Source: Algoriphagus resistens
GTDB taxonomy: Bacteria; Bacteroidota; Bacteroidia; Cytophagales; Cyclobacteriaceae
Length of the DNA: 64,000 bases
Direction: 5' to 3'
Assembly: GCF_001442615.1 (NCBI RefSeq)
Contig: NZ_LMXN01000006.1
Location: forward strand, 186,001 to 250,000
Below are positions 18,908-27,592 of the stretch, one piece after another (the first letter of the stretch is position 1; each line of letters starts with the position of its first letter). Made by a program: the position numbers and the translations under genes. Under the pieces are notes generated by a model. That model ran no database searches and had not been told where the DNA came from. It worked only from the letters and a program-made list of their open reading frames with translations.

Positions 18908-19363
18908 TTAGGTTAGCCTCATATCGGTCAGAATACTTTTAAACCCTAATTTTTCATAGCTACTTATAGCTGGAAGATTGTCAGTATACACCTGAAGCCG
19001 TATTTCTTCCATTCCTCTTACCCTAGCCCATTTTATGCATTCTCCCACCACTAGTTGGTTGATGCCCTTTTCGCGGTAGACGGACTCAGTAAACATAAAC
19101 CCTAAGTGGGCATATAATTCAAATTGATTATGGGCTAAGCCCTTGCGGATCTTAACACTCCCACTACCTACAGGTGTACCATCCAATTCAGCTATAAACA
19201 CCGCCGCATTCTCATCAGCCAGCATTTGGGATAAATCATAGTAGTGAAAATTCCCTGACACCAGGGTTACATCTAATGGACGTTCTGCTTGGATCAATTC
19301 ATATTCGAACCGATAGAGGACTGGTAAATCCGTCCGTGTCCCTTGCCTTACTGAGAAGTGCAT
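18908..19363 (-). CDS. GNAT-family N-acetyltransferase
   Basis: 151 aa acetyl-CoA-dependent transferase. N-terminal VRQGTRTDLPVLYRFE, central VFIAELDGTPVGSGSVKI, the acetyl-CoA-binding stretch FTESVYREKGINQLVVGECIKWA (R/QxxGxG/A variant), and C-terminal LQVYTDNLPAISSYEKLGFK are all present. Its start is 15 bases from the stop of the hydrolase at 19379, so the two form one unit. The substrate is unknown. Confidence 0.9.
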   Translation of the reverse strand: MHFSVRQGTRTDLPVLYRFEYELIQAERPLDVTLVSGNFHYYDLSQMLADENAAVFIAELDGTPVGSGSVKIRKGLAHNQFELYAHLGFMFTESVYREKGINQLVVGECIKWARVRGMEEIRLQVYTDNLPAISSYEKLGFKSILTDMRLT

Positions 19364-19378
19364 CTTTGCAAATAGTTT

Positions 19379-19927
19379 TTACCCTTCAACTCTTAACTTA
19401 TCTAGGTCAGCAATCATGGTATCCACGGCCTCTAGCATTTCGTGCCCGGCTTCTTTAAATGTTCGGACCATAGCATCGGGTAAATGCTCCCTGTAGCGAT
19501 TGTGATGGGAGAATGGCACGAATTGGTCATCCTCAGCGTGGTAGATAAACTTCTTAACTGTTGGGAGTTTATCTGCAAAATTGGAATCCAACATATAGGC
19601 ATCAGAATGCCAATCCGGTTCACCCCAAAATGGCGAAGAAACCAAAAAAAGAGATTTACAATGTTTATGGATTTTTTCCTCATATAATAGCTTTAATAGC
19701 ACCGAGCCACCTAAAGAATGTCCGATAAACACCATCGGCTCGTTCAGCAGACTTATTTCATTAAGAATGGCTGTTTTCCATAGCTGATAGTCAGGATTTT
19801 CTTCCTCCGGCATTTTAGGGTAATGAAGCCTGTCATCTGGTTTTAGTTTTTCTTTGATGGCATTGACCAATGGTTTGTCCCAATCGTAGGAACCTTCACC
19901 TCCACCTTGAATAAATAATAATTGCAT
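19379..19927 (-). CDS. RBBP9/YdeN-like serine hydrolase
   Basis: 182-aa cytoplasmic alpha/beta hydrolase without a signal peptide. It has an N-terminal MQLLFIQGGGEGSYDWD, nucleophile elbow in MVFIGHSLGGSVLL (GHSLGG), Asp in IYHAEDDQFVP and His in KEAGHEML, so the catalytic triad is complete. Small size and architecture match the RBBP9/YdeN group. It lies upstream of the GNAT gene in the same direction. Confidence 0.88.
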   Translation of the reverse strand: MQLLFIQGGGEGSYDWDKPLVNAIKEKLKPDDRLHYPKMPEEENPDYQLWKTAILNEISLLNEPMVFIGHSLGGSVLLKLLYEEKIHKHCKSLFLVSSPFWGEPDWHSDAYMLDSNFADKLPTVKKFIYHAEDDQFVPFSHHNRYREHLPDAMVRTFKEAGHEMLEAVDTMIADLDKLRVEG

Positions 19928-20269
19928 ATAAAATTTGATTTAATTGTTACTAACTATTTCTTTTTATTACGGCCACGTAGTGATAAATATTCAGTTTAAT
20001 TGCTGGTTGGCTTCTATCAATTGCGTACCCGGGATTGGAGACCTATCGAGCGTCTGACAGGGGAATTACAACCATACTAGAAAGACACATATACTACCTA
20101 AGAACGGTCTATTAACAAGGAAGCCCCGTCAATTCAATGCTTACTTCAGTAAATCTGCTGCATTGCAATTTTTCACTTGGCAGCAATTTTAAACCGGTTA
20201 ATTCTTTTGAAAACTCTTCTATTGGTACAACGAATAAGCTTTAGTCCTGACTATGGCCCCAAATATCAT
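19928..20269. other. gene-free stretch
   Basis: No reading frame, repeat or RNA that I can support between two minus-strand alpha/beta hydrolase genes. Confidence 0.4.
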
Positions 20270-21373
20270 TTAGTTAACTGCTCTTTTTAATGCCCAATTC
20301 AAATACTCCTTAAACTTTGATGGTTCATCCATCCATATTCGGTGTCCTGCCTTTTCCACAGTAAAGATTTCCAAGGAAGGCATCATACTTTTATAGTTCT
20401 GCCATATTTTATTTTTATGCAAATCAGCAATGGATCGTTTATTTTTTGCTTCAAGAACGGCAGCCAATTCAAGACCTTTATCGCTTAAATAGAATTCCAG
20501 CAAAAAATCGAAACTTTTAGCTGAAAAATTTAAATAGTCGTATTCTCCTACTAGGACAGATATAGGGAAATTGCTTGTTTTAAAAACATCTGTATAGTCC
20601 CATTCCTTAGGAGCAGAGGGATAGATTACATCTGCGGTATGTTGATTAAAGTACGCTACTCCACCTTTGATTTCTTGCCAGTTTGTCACATTGAATACAT
20701 TGACCGAGGCAAATGAAATACGCCAAGAATGGGTGTACATTTTTGAGGTCCAAACATCCTTATTTTGAGGGAGATTTAGTTTCTCCCTCTCTATAGAAAC
20801 CTCTGGACGGTTTTCCAAATAATACGTAGCAAACTCTGGTAGATATGTAGGATTGGATTCAGGTAAAAACCCACTAACAAGGGTCAATGCTTTCACCTTA
20901 TCAGGATGTTTTTCTGCATAGGCCATTGCTATCCTAGTCCCCATTGAATGGGCTACTATATTTAGTTTACCTATGCTCAATTCTCTCCTTAACTCCTCCA
21001 CATCCTGCACCAGCTTTTCAAACGATAAAATATTATCGGGAGCTGGACTGCGAAGTGAACCCCGCTGGTCATATAATATAAAATGAAAACTATCCTCCAA
21101 TGGCATTAATGCTTCAATCAGATAACTATGTTCTGCCCCAAAACCCCCATGGACTACCAGCACAGTATCCCCTTTGCCAAATTCATAGACGTACATATTC
21201 AGACTGTCAGAAGTATATAAGTACCATTCTTCTTTTTGCTGGCTAAACCCTGATCTAGGAATCATAGTCGCCAGTAGCATTAATGCTGACAATGCTTGAA
21301 AATTTATAGCTAAAAGCTTAAGCAGGTTGGCTTTAAACTTCCCAGGTAATGGGAACCCATCCCTATCTCTCAT
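20270..21373 (-). CDS. secreted alpha/beta hydrolase, proline iminopeptidase-like
   Basis: 367 aa. The N-terminal hydrophobic segment (about 18-45, LLKLLAINFQALSALMLLATM) looks like a signal or anchor. The hydrolase fold then shows oxyanion-hole VVHGGFGAEHSYLI, YDQRGSLRS, nucleophile elbow NIVAHSMGTRIAMAYAEKHPDKV, Asp in VLVGEYDYLN and His in VEKAGHRIWMDEPSKF. This is the proline iminopeptidase/epoxide hydrolase-like layout. The first 17 residues are unusually polar for a signal peptide, so the true start could be further in. It is the only intact one of three secreted hydrolases in this region. Confidence 0.85.
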   Translation of the reverse strand: MRDRDGFPLPGKFKANLLKLLAINFQALSALMLLATMIPRSGFSQQKEEWYLYTSDSLNMYVYEFGKGDTVLVVHGGFGAEHSYLIEALMPLEDSFHFILYDQRGSLRSPAPDNILSFEKLVQDVEELRRELSIGKLNIVAHSMGTRIAMAYAEKHPDKVKALTLVSGFLPESNPTYLPEFATYYLENRPEVSIEREKLNLPQNKDVWTSKMYTHSWRISFASVNVFNVTNWQEIKGGVAYFNQHTADVIYPSAPKEWDYTDVFKTSNFPISVLVGEYDYLNFSAKSFDFLLEFYLSDKGLELAAVLEAKNKRSIADLHKNKIWQNYKSMMPSLEIFTVEKAGHRIWMDEPSKFKEYLNWALKRAVN

Positions 21374-21908
21374 AGGTAACTTATTTTTGGTTTATCGTAA
21401 GAAAACTTCCCTAAGGTTGTTGCCACCTCATGATTTCCTTTTTGACTGAAATAGTGAGGATGAAAATCCCGAACCTCCCTGCCTAAAAGCCACCTCCATC
21501 AGAATAATGCGGGCAAATTTTGCGGTTCTATGACAGACTGAGTCCTCACTATGAATAAATGGTACGTACATATAATAGGTGAGCTAAGGAATAAATTCGC
21601 TTGTTTCCAAAACTAGAGAGGGTAATGATTGTATAATAGTAAAAAACAGACATCTATCATTACCGTATCCTGCAGTGTATTTACTGTTGCCATTTAGCCT
21701 CGTTATACTAGTTCTCCTGCAACTATTCTCCCTTGGAAAATTGAAAGGTTTTCCAAACTCCGAGTTAATAAGATGCACTGGCAGCTTTTTGACTGAGTGC
21801 ACTCCAGAGTTGAAAGAAAATAAGCTAAAATTCTAACTAGCTAATTCCCTAAAGGAATAGTACTAGGCAATCCAAAATTTGAAATGCATTCCGCCTGAAT
21901 TATTCCTT
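21374..21908. other. gene-free stretch
   Basis: Over 500 bases without a convincing gene. A 72-codon minus-strand frame (21584-21802) has no recognisable features and unfavourable composition. The segment TAGTAAAAAACAGACA near 21640 resembles a segment near 26468 upstream of a VOC gene, suggesting relic upstream sequence. Confidence 0.35.
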
Positions 21909-22286
21909 TCACCCGATCAGCGAAGAGCGAACCCTATACATTTTGACTTCAAAATGCATCCGGATTTTGTAGTACGAATAGGATTGAGTACTTCCTTTGT
22001 TGCCATCTTCAGTGAATTTTATGGATTGCTCCTTTAAATGTAAAAACTGTAACCCTGTCTCATCCTTGACAAAATCTGAAAAGTCATTTTCAGTTGTAAA
22101 TTCCACCAAATGAATTTCATAGGGTTTGGCTATACTTTTTTCAATGAAAGATTGCTTATCAGGCCGCAGTCGTAGCAATAGCCGTCCATTGTAAGTCGCA
22201 ATAATAGGTATGGCAAGGTTTTCATATTCATTGAAAACTTCCTCCTTGCCTTCGATGAGGTAGATTAATTGGGTAATGTATAGCAT
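21909..22286 (-). CDS. DUF1330-like protein
   Basis: 125-aa ferredoxin-like alpha/beta-barrel protein: MLYITQLIYLIEGKEEVFNEYENLAIPIIATYNGRLLLR resembles the DUF1330/dabb-type fold. The C-terminal part (KFTEDGNKGSTQSYSYYKIR) is longer than usual and may include an altered tail. Function unknown. Confidence 0.7.
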   Translation of the reverse strand: MLYITQLIYLIEGKEEVFNEYENLAIPIIATYNGRLLLRLRPDKQSFIEKSIAKPYEIHLVEFTTENDFSDFVKDETGLQFLHLKEQSIKFTEDGNKGSTQSYSYYKIRMHFEVKMYRVRSSLIG

Positions 22287-22362
22287 TGGAATAGTTTTTT
22301 GGTCCCTTCGCAGATAGTTTTAAATCAACGATTCTGATTTAGCGCCTACCTCTATTTCGTTT

Positions 22363-22860
22363 TTACAATAAATCAGCGTCCCTAAATCGAAGTCCTGGAC
22401 TTGGAACCTTTTTAACTTTATCCGGACGATCAGAAGCCATTAGCAAGGCTACATTACCTCCATCACTGAAACCAAAGACATAGGCACTATCGAGCTGCAT
22501 TAGGTCCAGCATCTTGGAAAAATAATCAGCCATCAGCTGGTAACTCAAAGTTTCCGCCTGTTCGGATCTCCCCTGACCAGGTCAATCAACGGCTATCACC
22601 CGGAACTTCTGGGATAACCCCGGTAGTACAGGGGCCATGCTCTCTATTGAACTCAACCCTCCATGAATAACAAAAAGGGGGGGGCCTTCTCAGTACTCTT
22701 CATAATACAGCTTTACACCATTCACTTCCTGGTATTTCCCGTTATTTGATCCGTAAGGAATAACTGTTTGGGCAAGACTATTCCTGCCCAGCCCGCCAAG
22801 TGAAAGCAGGAAGGTTAAGAACACAAAAATTCTCCTTGTTTTTTTGTTTATCGTTTCCAT
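22363..22860 (-). pseudogene. secreted alpha/beta hydrolase, broken by two TGA codons
   Basis: Starts METINKKTRRIFVFLTFLL (signal peptide ending NSLAQ), then VNGVKLYYEEY, TGA where Gly is expected, EGPPLFVIHGGLSS, FRVIAVD, TGA where Arg is expected, PGQGRSEQ, and the nucleophile elbow FGFSDGGNVALL. The frame is otherwise continuous through a run of eight C. The C-terminal half with Asp and His is missing, so the gene is truncated as well. Its ATG overlaps the stop of the upstream VOC gene (TAATG), so the two were once co-translated. Confidence 0.85.
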
Positions 22861-23264
22861 TAACCGGGTAACTGGGTTTCATCTAAATAGGCAAACTCCC
22901 ATTGGTGCCCATCCAAGTCAGCAAAACTATGCTGGTACATCCAACCATGATCTGCTGGCTCCTTATAAATAACAGCACCTAATTTTTCTGCTTTGGAGAC
23001 CATTTCCTGTACCTCTGCTTTTGAACTGGCGTCTAATGCAATGAGTACTTCAGTACTTTTTGTCGCATCACAGATCTCCTTGTTGGTAAATGTCCGGAAA
23101 TAACTTTCTACTAACAGCATTGCAAAAATGGTGTCACTGATCACCATGCATGCTGCATTTTCATCGGAAAACTGAGGGTTAAAACTGTAGCCTAAGCCTT
23201 GAAAAAAGGATTTGGATTTTTCCAGGTCTTTTACCGGTAAGTTGATAAATACTTTCGTTGTCAT
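22860..23264 (-). CDS. VOC-superfamily protein, PhnB/glyoxalase-like
   Basis: 134 aa with paired VOC modules: MTTKVFINLPVKDLEKSKSFFQGLGYSFNPQFSDENAAC and ALDASSKAEVQEMVSKAEKLGA, closing HSFADLDGHQWEFAYLD. These proteins are well known as uncharacterised lactoylglutathione lyase-like proteins. The stop overlaps the start of the broken hydrolase by one base. It lies downstream of an AraC gene in the same orientation. Confidence 0.9.
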   Translation of the reverse strand: MTTKVFINLPVKDLEKSKSFFQGLGYSFNPQFSDENAACMVISDTIFAMLLVESYFRTFTNKEICDATKSTEVLIALDASSKAEVQEMVSKAEKLGAVIYKEPADHGWMYQHSFADLDGHQWEFAYLDETQLPG

Positions 23265-23355
23265 GTTTTAAAATGTTTAAGTGTTAACTACTGTTACAAA
23301 GGAACTGGCTTCTATTGCCAAACTTTTGTCAATAAGTTGGCTGAACTTGTATGTT

Positions 23356-24258
23356 TTATTGGTTAGCATGATTTCTGAATTTGGAGGGAGTCATTCCGGT
23401 TTCTTTCTTAAAGAAATTACCAAAATTGGCCGGGTCAGAAAATCCCATCTGATAGGCTACTTCAGATATGCTAAAGTCGGTGTATAAGAGCAGGGATTGA
23501 CTTTCTTTTAACAACCTTTCAGAAATATAGGAAAGCGCGTTTTTTCCTGAAATTGCTTTGATAGCTTGCGAAAGATGATTTGGCGTAACGGAAAGTAAAT
23601 CTGCATACTCCTGAACAGTGCGTTTATCTATATAGTGGCTATTGACCAACCGCAGGTATTTACTGAGCAAAACCTGCTGGGGAGAAGCAAAGCGGGTTGC
23701 CTCATACTGCCCTTCCAAAAACCCTTTCAAATGGTAAAACAAGGCGAGTAGTTTAAGCCTGGCTTCTATGTTTCCCAATTTGTGATTACTGGAATAAGCG
23801 GTAAAGACCTCTTCAAAATAGGGAGCTAATTTGTGAAAAGAAGATTTTTGAAGGGTAATAAGATTGGTATAAATCCGATTAAAAAAAGGAAATTCCTCGT
23901 GGAAGCTAGGTTTAAAGAATGAAAAGCACTCCGGTTTAAAATAACAGATATAGCCCTCAAGAGAATTGCCTTTGGAAAAACTATAGATCAAATCCGGCGA
24001 ATGGCAGACCAGGTATGCTTCTGGGTCGATTACCGTCTTGTCATCATAGTTAATTTGGATTTTTCCGGCATTAAGGAATAGCGCAAAAAAATAAAATGCT
24101 CTTCTGAATGGAGGCCTATAAATTTCCAAATCATTTTCAATTTTCTCCAGTTTCAGGCAATAAAACATAGGGTTCGTTGTCCTTCCTGGCCAGGGAAGAG
24201 TTTTTAAAAAATCATTGATTTCCATATAATATGGAATTGTATTATATACCTTTTCCAT
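23356..24258 (-). CDS. AraC-family transcriptional regulator
   Basis: 300 aa: an N-terminal cupin-like sensor domain (ending about 180) and a C-terminal HTH_18 domain (about 195-298) with VQEYADLLSVTPNHLSQAIKAISG and the second-helix signature ISEVAYQMGFSDPANFGNFFKKETGMTPSKFR. Full length. It lies 91 bases upstream of the VOC gene at 22860, its probable target. Confidence 0.92.
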   Translation of the reverse strand: MEKVYNTIPYYMEINDFLKTLPWPGRTTNPMFYCLKLEKIENDLEIYRPPFRRAFYFFALFLNAGKIQINYDDKTVIDPEAYLVCHSPDLIYSFSKGNSLEGYICYFKPECFSFFKPSFHEEFPFFNRIYTNLITLQKSSFHKLAPYFEEVFTAYSSNHKLGNIEARLKLLALFYHLKGFLEGQYEATRFASPQQVLLSKYLRLVNSHYIDKRTVQEYADLLSVTPNHLSQAIKAISGKNALSYISERLLKESQSLLLYTDFSISEVAYQMGFSDPANFGNFFKKETGMTPSKFRNHANQ

Positions 24259-24318
24259 TGGTATGTAGAGCTTATCCGTTAATTCCTATTAGCATCAGTT
24301 CAAAATATTATAGCCCCT

Positions 24319-24419
24319 CTCGATTTCATATGTTTATGATTTGTTTTTTTAAGGCCATTTGGAATCTCGCAGGGAGATTAATCATCCTCCTGAGTCATTT
24401 TCGACTTGCTCAATTGTAT
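24319..24419 (+). repeat. R2 dispersed repeat, copy 1 (diverged)
   Basis: About 91-base unit bracketed by CTCGATTTCAT (24319-24329) and the decayed CTCAATTGTAT (24409-24419). The internal core GGAATCTCGC (24361-24370) is followed by TTAATCATCCTCCTGAGT. It matches copies at 47481-47583 (same strand) and 35743-35844 (opposite strand). The right part forms the last codons and stop of the 159-aa gene at 24382. Confidence 0.75.
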
Positions 24420-24861
24420 CTTGCTTATTCCATTCCATATCAAGAGACTGCCCAATGGCTAGTTGCTCCCATTCTTCCATGAGCTTTTTGATTTCTGTTA
24501 AACATTTCGTTAATAAGTGCGATGGGATTTTATACGCTAGGTGCTCGCTATTATTTTCAAAATCCTGCCTGGATATATAATTTAAGTATACAGACTGAAT
24601 GGGCCCCACTAGCTGTTCAACAGCTCTTAGCCCGGTAGTTTCAGGGTTTTCTTTGCCAAAAAGATCATTGAATGAATAGCCTTGGGATAACATTCCCCAG
24701 AAGCCATTGGAGAGTTTTAGTGCCCTTTCTACTACAAAATGGCAGAGGTCATGAACAAGATATGTTTTGGTTTCATGGGTTATTTGTTCTACCGAATTAT
24801 CCTCTCTGAGAATGGTGTATTCGCTTCTAAAGTTGGAAACCTTGTGGATTGTAATTCTCAT
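24382..24861 (-). CDS. hypothetical protein
   Basis: 159-aa soluble protein of unknown family: ITIHKVSNFRSEYTILREDNSVEQITHETKTYLVHDLCHFVVERALKLS, where LVHDLCHFVVE carries two His. Its start is one base from the stop of the upstream VOC gene, so the pair is co-transcribed. Its last about 13 residues (TIEQVENDSGG) are read from repeat R2, so the original C-terminus may have been replaced. Confidence 0.75.
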   Translation of the reverse strand: MRITIHKVSNFRSEYTILREDNSVEQITHETKTYLVHDLCHFVVERALKLSNGFWGMLSQGYSFNDLFGKENPETTGLRAVEQLVGPIQSVYLNYISRQDFENNSEHLAYKIPSHLLTKCLTEIKKLMEEWEQLAIGQSLDMEWNKQDTIEQVENDSGG

Positions 24862-24862
24862 T

Positions 24863-25222
24863 TCACGTTATTTTAGTGCTTTGTCCAAAAGTGATCAGGT
24901 TAGCATCGGGATCAAGTACTGAAAATTCTATCTGCTCCCAAGGGGTGGACTGTAATTTACCATTAGGGTGTATGACTGTATTATTGTCAAGAAGCGATTG
25001 GTGAAGCCTATAAATATCATTCGTTCTAATGTAAACCTGACCATAGTTTTTTCTTCGCTCAAGGTCTTTAAACTCAAAAAAATGAAGTTCTATATTGTCC
25101 CGGGACAAAATTAAATAATCTCCATAGTCACTAACCTCCTCAAAGCCTAAGTGATTTAAATAGAAATTCTTCGTCGCGCTTTTATCCCGCATCGGTAATT
25201 TGGGGCATATTGTAGTTAACAT
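24863..25222 (-). CDS. bleomycin-resistance-type VOC protein
   Basis: 119 aa, close to bleomycin-binding resistance proteins in layout: MLTTICPKLPMRDKSATKNFYLNHLGF, YLILSRDNIELHFFEF, VYIRTNDIYRLHQSLL, PNGKLQSTPWEQIEFSVLDPDANLITFGQ. Bleomycin-binding members act as homodimers that sequester the drug; whether this one binds it is not shown. It is first in a two-gene unit with the hypothetical protein at 24382. Confidence 0.88.
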   Translation of the reverse strand: MLTTICPKLPMRDKSATKNFYLNHLGFEEVSDYGDYLILSRDNIELHFFEFKDLERRKNYGQVYIRTNDIYRLHQSLLDNNTVIHPNGKLQSTPWEQIEFSVLDPDANLITFGQSTKIT

Positions 25223-25318
25223 TCTTTTCTTTTAGATCGATTTTGGAGTTCTTTCTTCCCCTGCTCTATCTACTTGAATAGGGTAATGAACTTCCTGGTA
25301 CAATAAGAATCCCAGAGT

Positions 25319-25939
25319 TTAAGAAGCCTTCCTGAGTACAGGGTATCTCAGGTGGGTCACTCCTTTTCCGGTAATCACTGCAGGGTTGCCGAGTACATAT
25401 GGGGTATTTTTAAGCTGATCAAATAACCGGACTCCTGAGCCAAGAAGTACTGTTGCGATGTCTATTTGCAGCTCATCAACCAATCCGGTGTTTAAGCATT
25501 GGCAGATGAGGTTAGCTCCATGAACAGCAACTGATTTTCCAGCTGCAGCGTCTTTTGCCTGCCTGACTGCCGAAATAAGACTATCAGTTACAAAATGTAC
25601 ATTAGAGTCAGGTCTGGGCCAGCCATCAGGGACATTATGGGTCAGGACGTAGGCCGGACCCCACCCGTGATTTCCTCCCCAACCCTTTGCTACTTCGAAG
25701 GTCCTTTTACCAGTAAGCACTGCGCCAAGCTCGTTGACAAGACTAGTATAATGTGCTGCACTAGCGTGTGTTAAGCTAAAAGTCATGAAATCTGCTCCAC
25801 CAGAATCTATCTCCACTTCATTACCGGTAAAGTACCAATTGAATACCTCTGCAACCCCATCATCGCTGTCAGCAACAAAACCATCAAGTGACATGGACAT
25901 AACTGCGATTACTTTGGAGGAAAGTTGTTCAGTTTCCAT
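25319..25939 (-). CDS. dihydrofolate reductase-like (RibD C-terminal domain) protein
   Basis: 206-aa Rossmann-like reductase of the RibD_C/DHFR superfamily: VIAVMSMSLDGFVADSDDGVAEVF, LVNELGAVLTGKRTFEVAKGWGG, VAVHGANLICQCLNTGLVDELQIDIATVLLGSGVRLF. It resembles stand-alone YyaP/YwjB-type reductases, whose substrate is unknown, rather than FolA, which is encoded at 48709. It lies 9 bases downstream of the VOC gene at 25949 in the same direction. Confidence 0.9.
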   Translation of the reverse strand: METEQLSSKVIAVMSMSLDGFVADSDDGVAEVFNWYFTGNEVEIDSGGADFMTFSLTHASAAHYTSLVNELGAVLTGKRTFEVAKGWGGNHGWGPAYVLTHNVPDGWPRPDSNVHFVTDSLISAVRQAKDAAAGKSVAVHGANLICQCLNTGLVDELQIDIATVLLGSGVRLFDQLKNTPYVLGNPAVITGKGVTHLRYPVLRKAS

Positions 25940-25948
25940 AGTTAAAGT

Positions 25949-26413
25949 TTATCGCGGTGAATAGGTTACTATATCAATTCCAATTCCATTAGGGTCAACC
26001 ACCGCAAAGTGTCTATCTCCCCATGGTTCCTCACGGATATCAATCTTGATTTCAACACCTTTTTGTTTAAATTCCTGATATAAACTATCCACGTCTTCCA
26101 CTTCAAGGGTTAGGTACATTCCCTGATTTTGAAAAGGCTGTTGAAAAATTGGTTGTTGACTTGGATGATTGGGAAGTAGAAAACTTAATTCCGCCTCCTT
26201 GTTTGGGGTATGAAGCAACAGGTAAAACTCGTTTTCGAAGGTGACTCCAAAGTTTAAAATTGTGGTATAAAACTCCTTGGTCTCAGCCAATTTATCCGTG
26301 ATTACCCCAGCATTAAGTTTCATTTCTCTATGATTTTTGGTCTGTGTGCTTGTTTGCGAAAACACATGTGTTGATAAGCAAACCAGTAGAATGCCTGCTA
26401 ATAATATTTTCAT
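25949..26413 (-). CDS. VOC protein with an N-terminal signal peptide
   Basis: 154 aa. Residues 31-154 are a VOC protein very similar to the one at 15775-16158 (shared MKLNAG, FENEFYLLLHTPNKE, LSFLLPNHPSQ, EPWGDRHFA). Residues 1-30 (MKILLAGILLVCLSTHVFSQ...) form a typical Bacteroidetes Sec signal peptide with cleavage before Gln. The paralogue starts at the internal Met31. Either this copy is exported, or translation begins at Met31 and the leader is a relic. The first 86 bases overlap the end of the upstream AraC frame. Confidence 0.85.
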   Translation of the reverse strand: MKILLAGILLVCLSTHVFSQTSTQTKNHREMKLNAGVITDKLAETKEFYTTILNFGVTFENEFYLLLHTPNKEAELSFLLPNHPSQQPIFQQPFQNQGMYLTLEVEDVDSLYQEFKQKGVEIKIDIREEPWGDRHFAVVDPNGIGIDIVTYSPR

Positions 26414-27299
26414 ACTTTTCCCTATTGGTTATCGGAACAAAGATGGCACAACAACAATAGGTGAAATAGTAAAAAACGGACACGATTATCTTCCAAAAGC
26501 TTTTACTTGGTGTTACCCCATAAAAGGTTTTAAATTCCTTTATGAAATGGGATTGATCAAAATACCCGTCATAAAACAATTTATTCTCCCTTAAGCTTTT
26601 GCTTAAGGGTTTGGCTTTAAGAATATTCTGAAACCGGACCACTTGACTGAAAGTCTTTGGAGTTGCACCAATGTAATATTCAAATATCCTCCGAAGCTGT
26701 CTATTACTAATTGCAACATCCAGATCTTTGTCAACGCCAATTACTCCGAGGTTCTTTAGAATTACTTCAAGAGCACCATATAGCCTGAAGTCTTTTTCAA
26801 ATTGAGTTTTTGCCATTATCCCAATGAAATAATTGTCAAGCAAGGATTTGATTTTTTCCTGAGAATGGGTTTCTTTAAAATTATCCGAAATGAAATCAGC
26901 TATCTTTGGGACTACTAGTTGCAGCTTTTCATACCTGTCACTGAGCGCTTTTGCATCTATTCTGAAAAATTGGGGAAACATAGTAGGCAAAAACCGTATC
27001 CCAACATAATTGAAGGTGTGGTCAAGTTGAAATTCAGTAAACTTCCTGCAGAATCCCATCACGTAACTTTCCACTGGATTTGTTAATTCGAAATAGATAT
27101 CAATGCAACCATCGGCAACCACGCGGTAGGTAAATGGTTCGGATAATTCGTTCGTGGTGTTGAGTTGCCAATAGCAGTAAATGAAAGGCTGAAGTTCTGA
27201 ATGAGGCAGAAATTCCTTATACCTCACCTGTTCAGCTGATTGTTTCACTGTAGGTTGAATCGGGTTATATAATGATCTTAAATCAGCTGTAAATCTCAT
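26328..27299 (-). CDS. AraC-family regulator with DUF6597-type N-terminus
   Basis: 323 aa as read. N-terminal sensor domain (SELQPFIYCYWQLN; VVADGCIDIYFEL) and C-terminal HTH_18 (SNRQLRRIFEYYIGATPKTFSQVVRFQ; DQSHFIKEFKTFYGVTPSK). After PSK, where such proteins normally end within a few residues, the frame runs about 50 codons more (IVSVFYYFTYCCCAIF...) into the next gene's signal-peptide region. A small frameshift or lost stop near 26510 is likely, so the C-terminal tail is suspect. It is probably the regulator of the VOC-reductase unit downstream. Confidence 0.82.
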   Translation of the reverse strand: MRFTADLRSLYNPIQPTVKQSAEQVRYKEFLPHSELQPFIYCYWQLNTTNELSEPFTYRVVADGCIDIYFELTNPVESYVMGFCRKFTEFQLDHTFNYVGIRFLPTMFPQFFRIDAKALSDRYEKLQLVVPKIADFISDNFKETHSQEKIKSLLDNYFIGIMAKTQFEKDFRLYGALEVILKNLGVIGVDKDLDVAISNRQLRRIFEYYIGATPKTFSQVVRFQNILKAKPLSKSLRENKLFYDGYFDQSHFIKEFKTFYGVTPSKSFWKIIVSVFYYFTYCCCAIFVPITNREKYENIISRHSTGLLINTCVFANKHTDQKS

Positions 27300-27592
27300 G
27301 AGTCCTATTCGTACTTTGAAGGTGAAACTATAGTATAACGCTCTAGAATATTTCTGTGTTGTTTTAGTTCTGCGATTCCCCTACCATTCCTCCCGAAAAT
27401 CCAGGCATTCAATTTTAAATACCTTTTGACCATCAAGCCGGTACTCCTTTCGATATAATTTAATTGTTATTTACCTAAAGTCCAAACCCGCTACTAGGGT
27501 GTGTAACCTGCTAACAATAACCAAAATCCTAAGTACCAATTTGAAGTAACAAAGGGTTGAAAATAGCTCATCCACGTACTAACACCAGCATA

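Noticed and set aside
21584..21802. 72-codon minus-strand open frame
   Set aside because: No family resemblance, signal or composition support; likely chance.
22363..22860. Reassignment of UGA (for example to Gly, as in some candidate phyla)
   Set aside because: The two TGAs replace Gly and Arg in one hydrolase and Trp in another, while intact genes throughout the window end with TGA normally. Point mutations in pseudogenes explain them.
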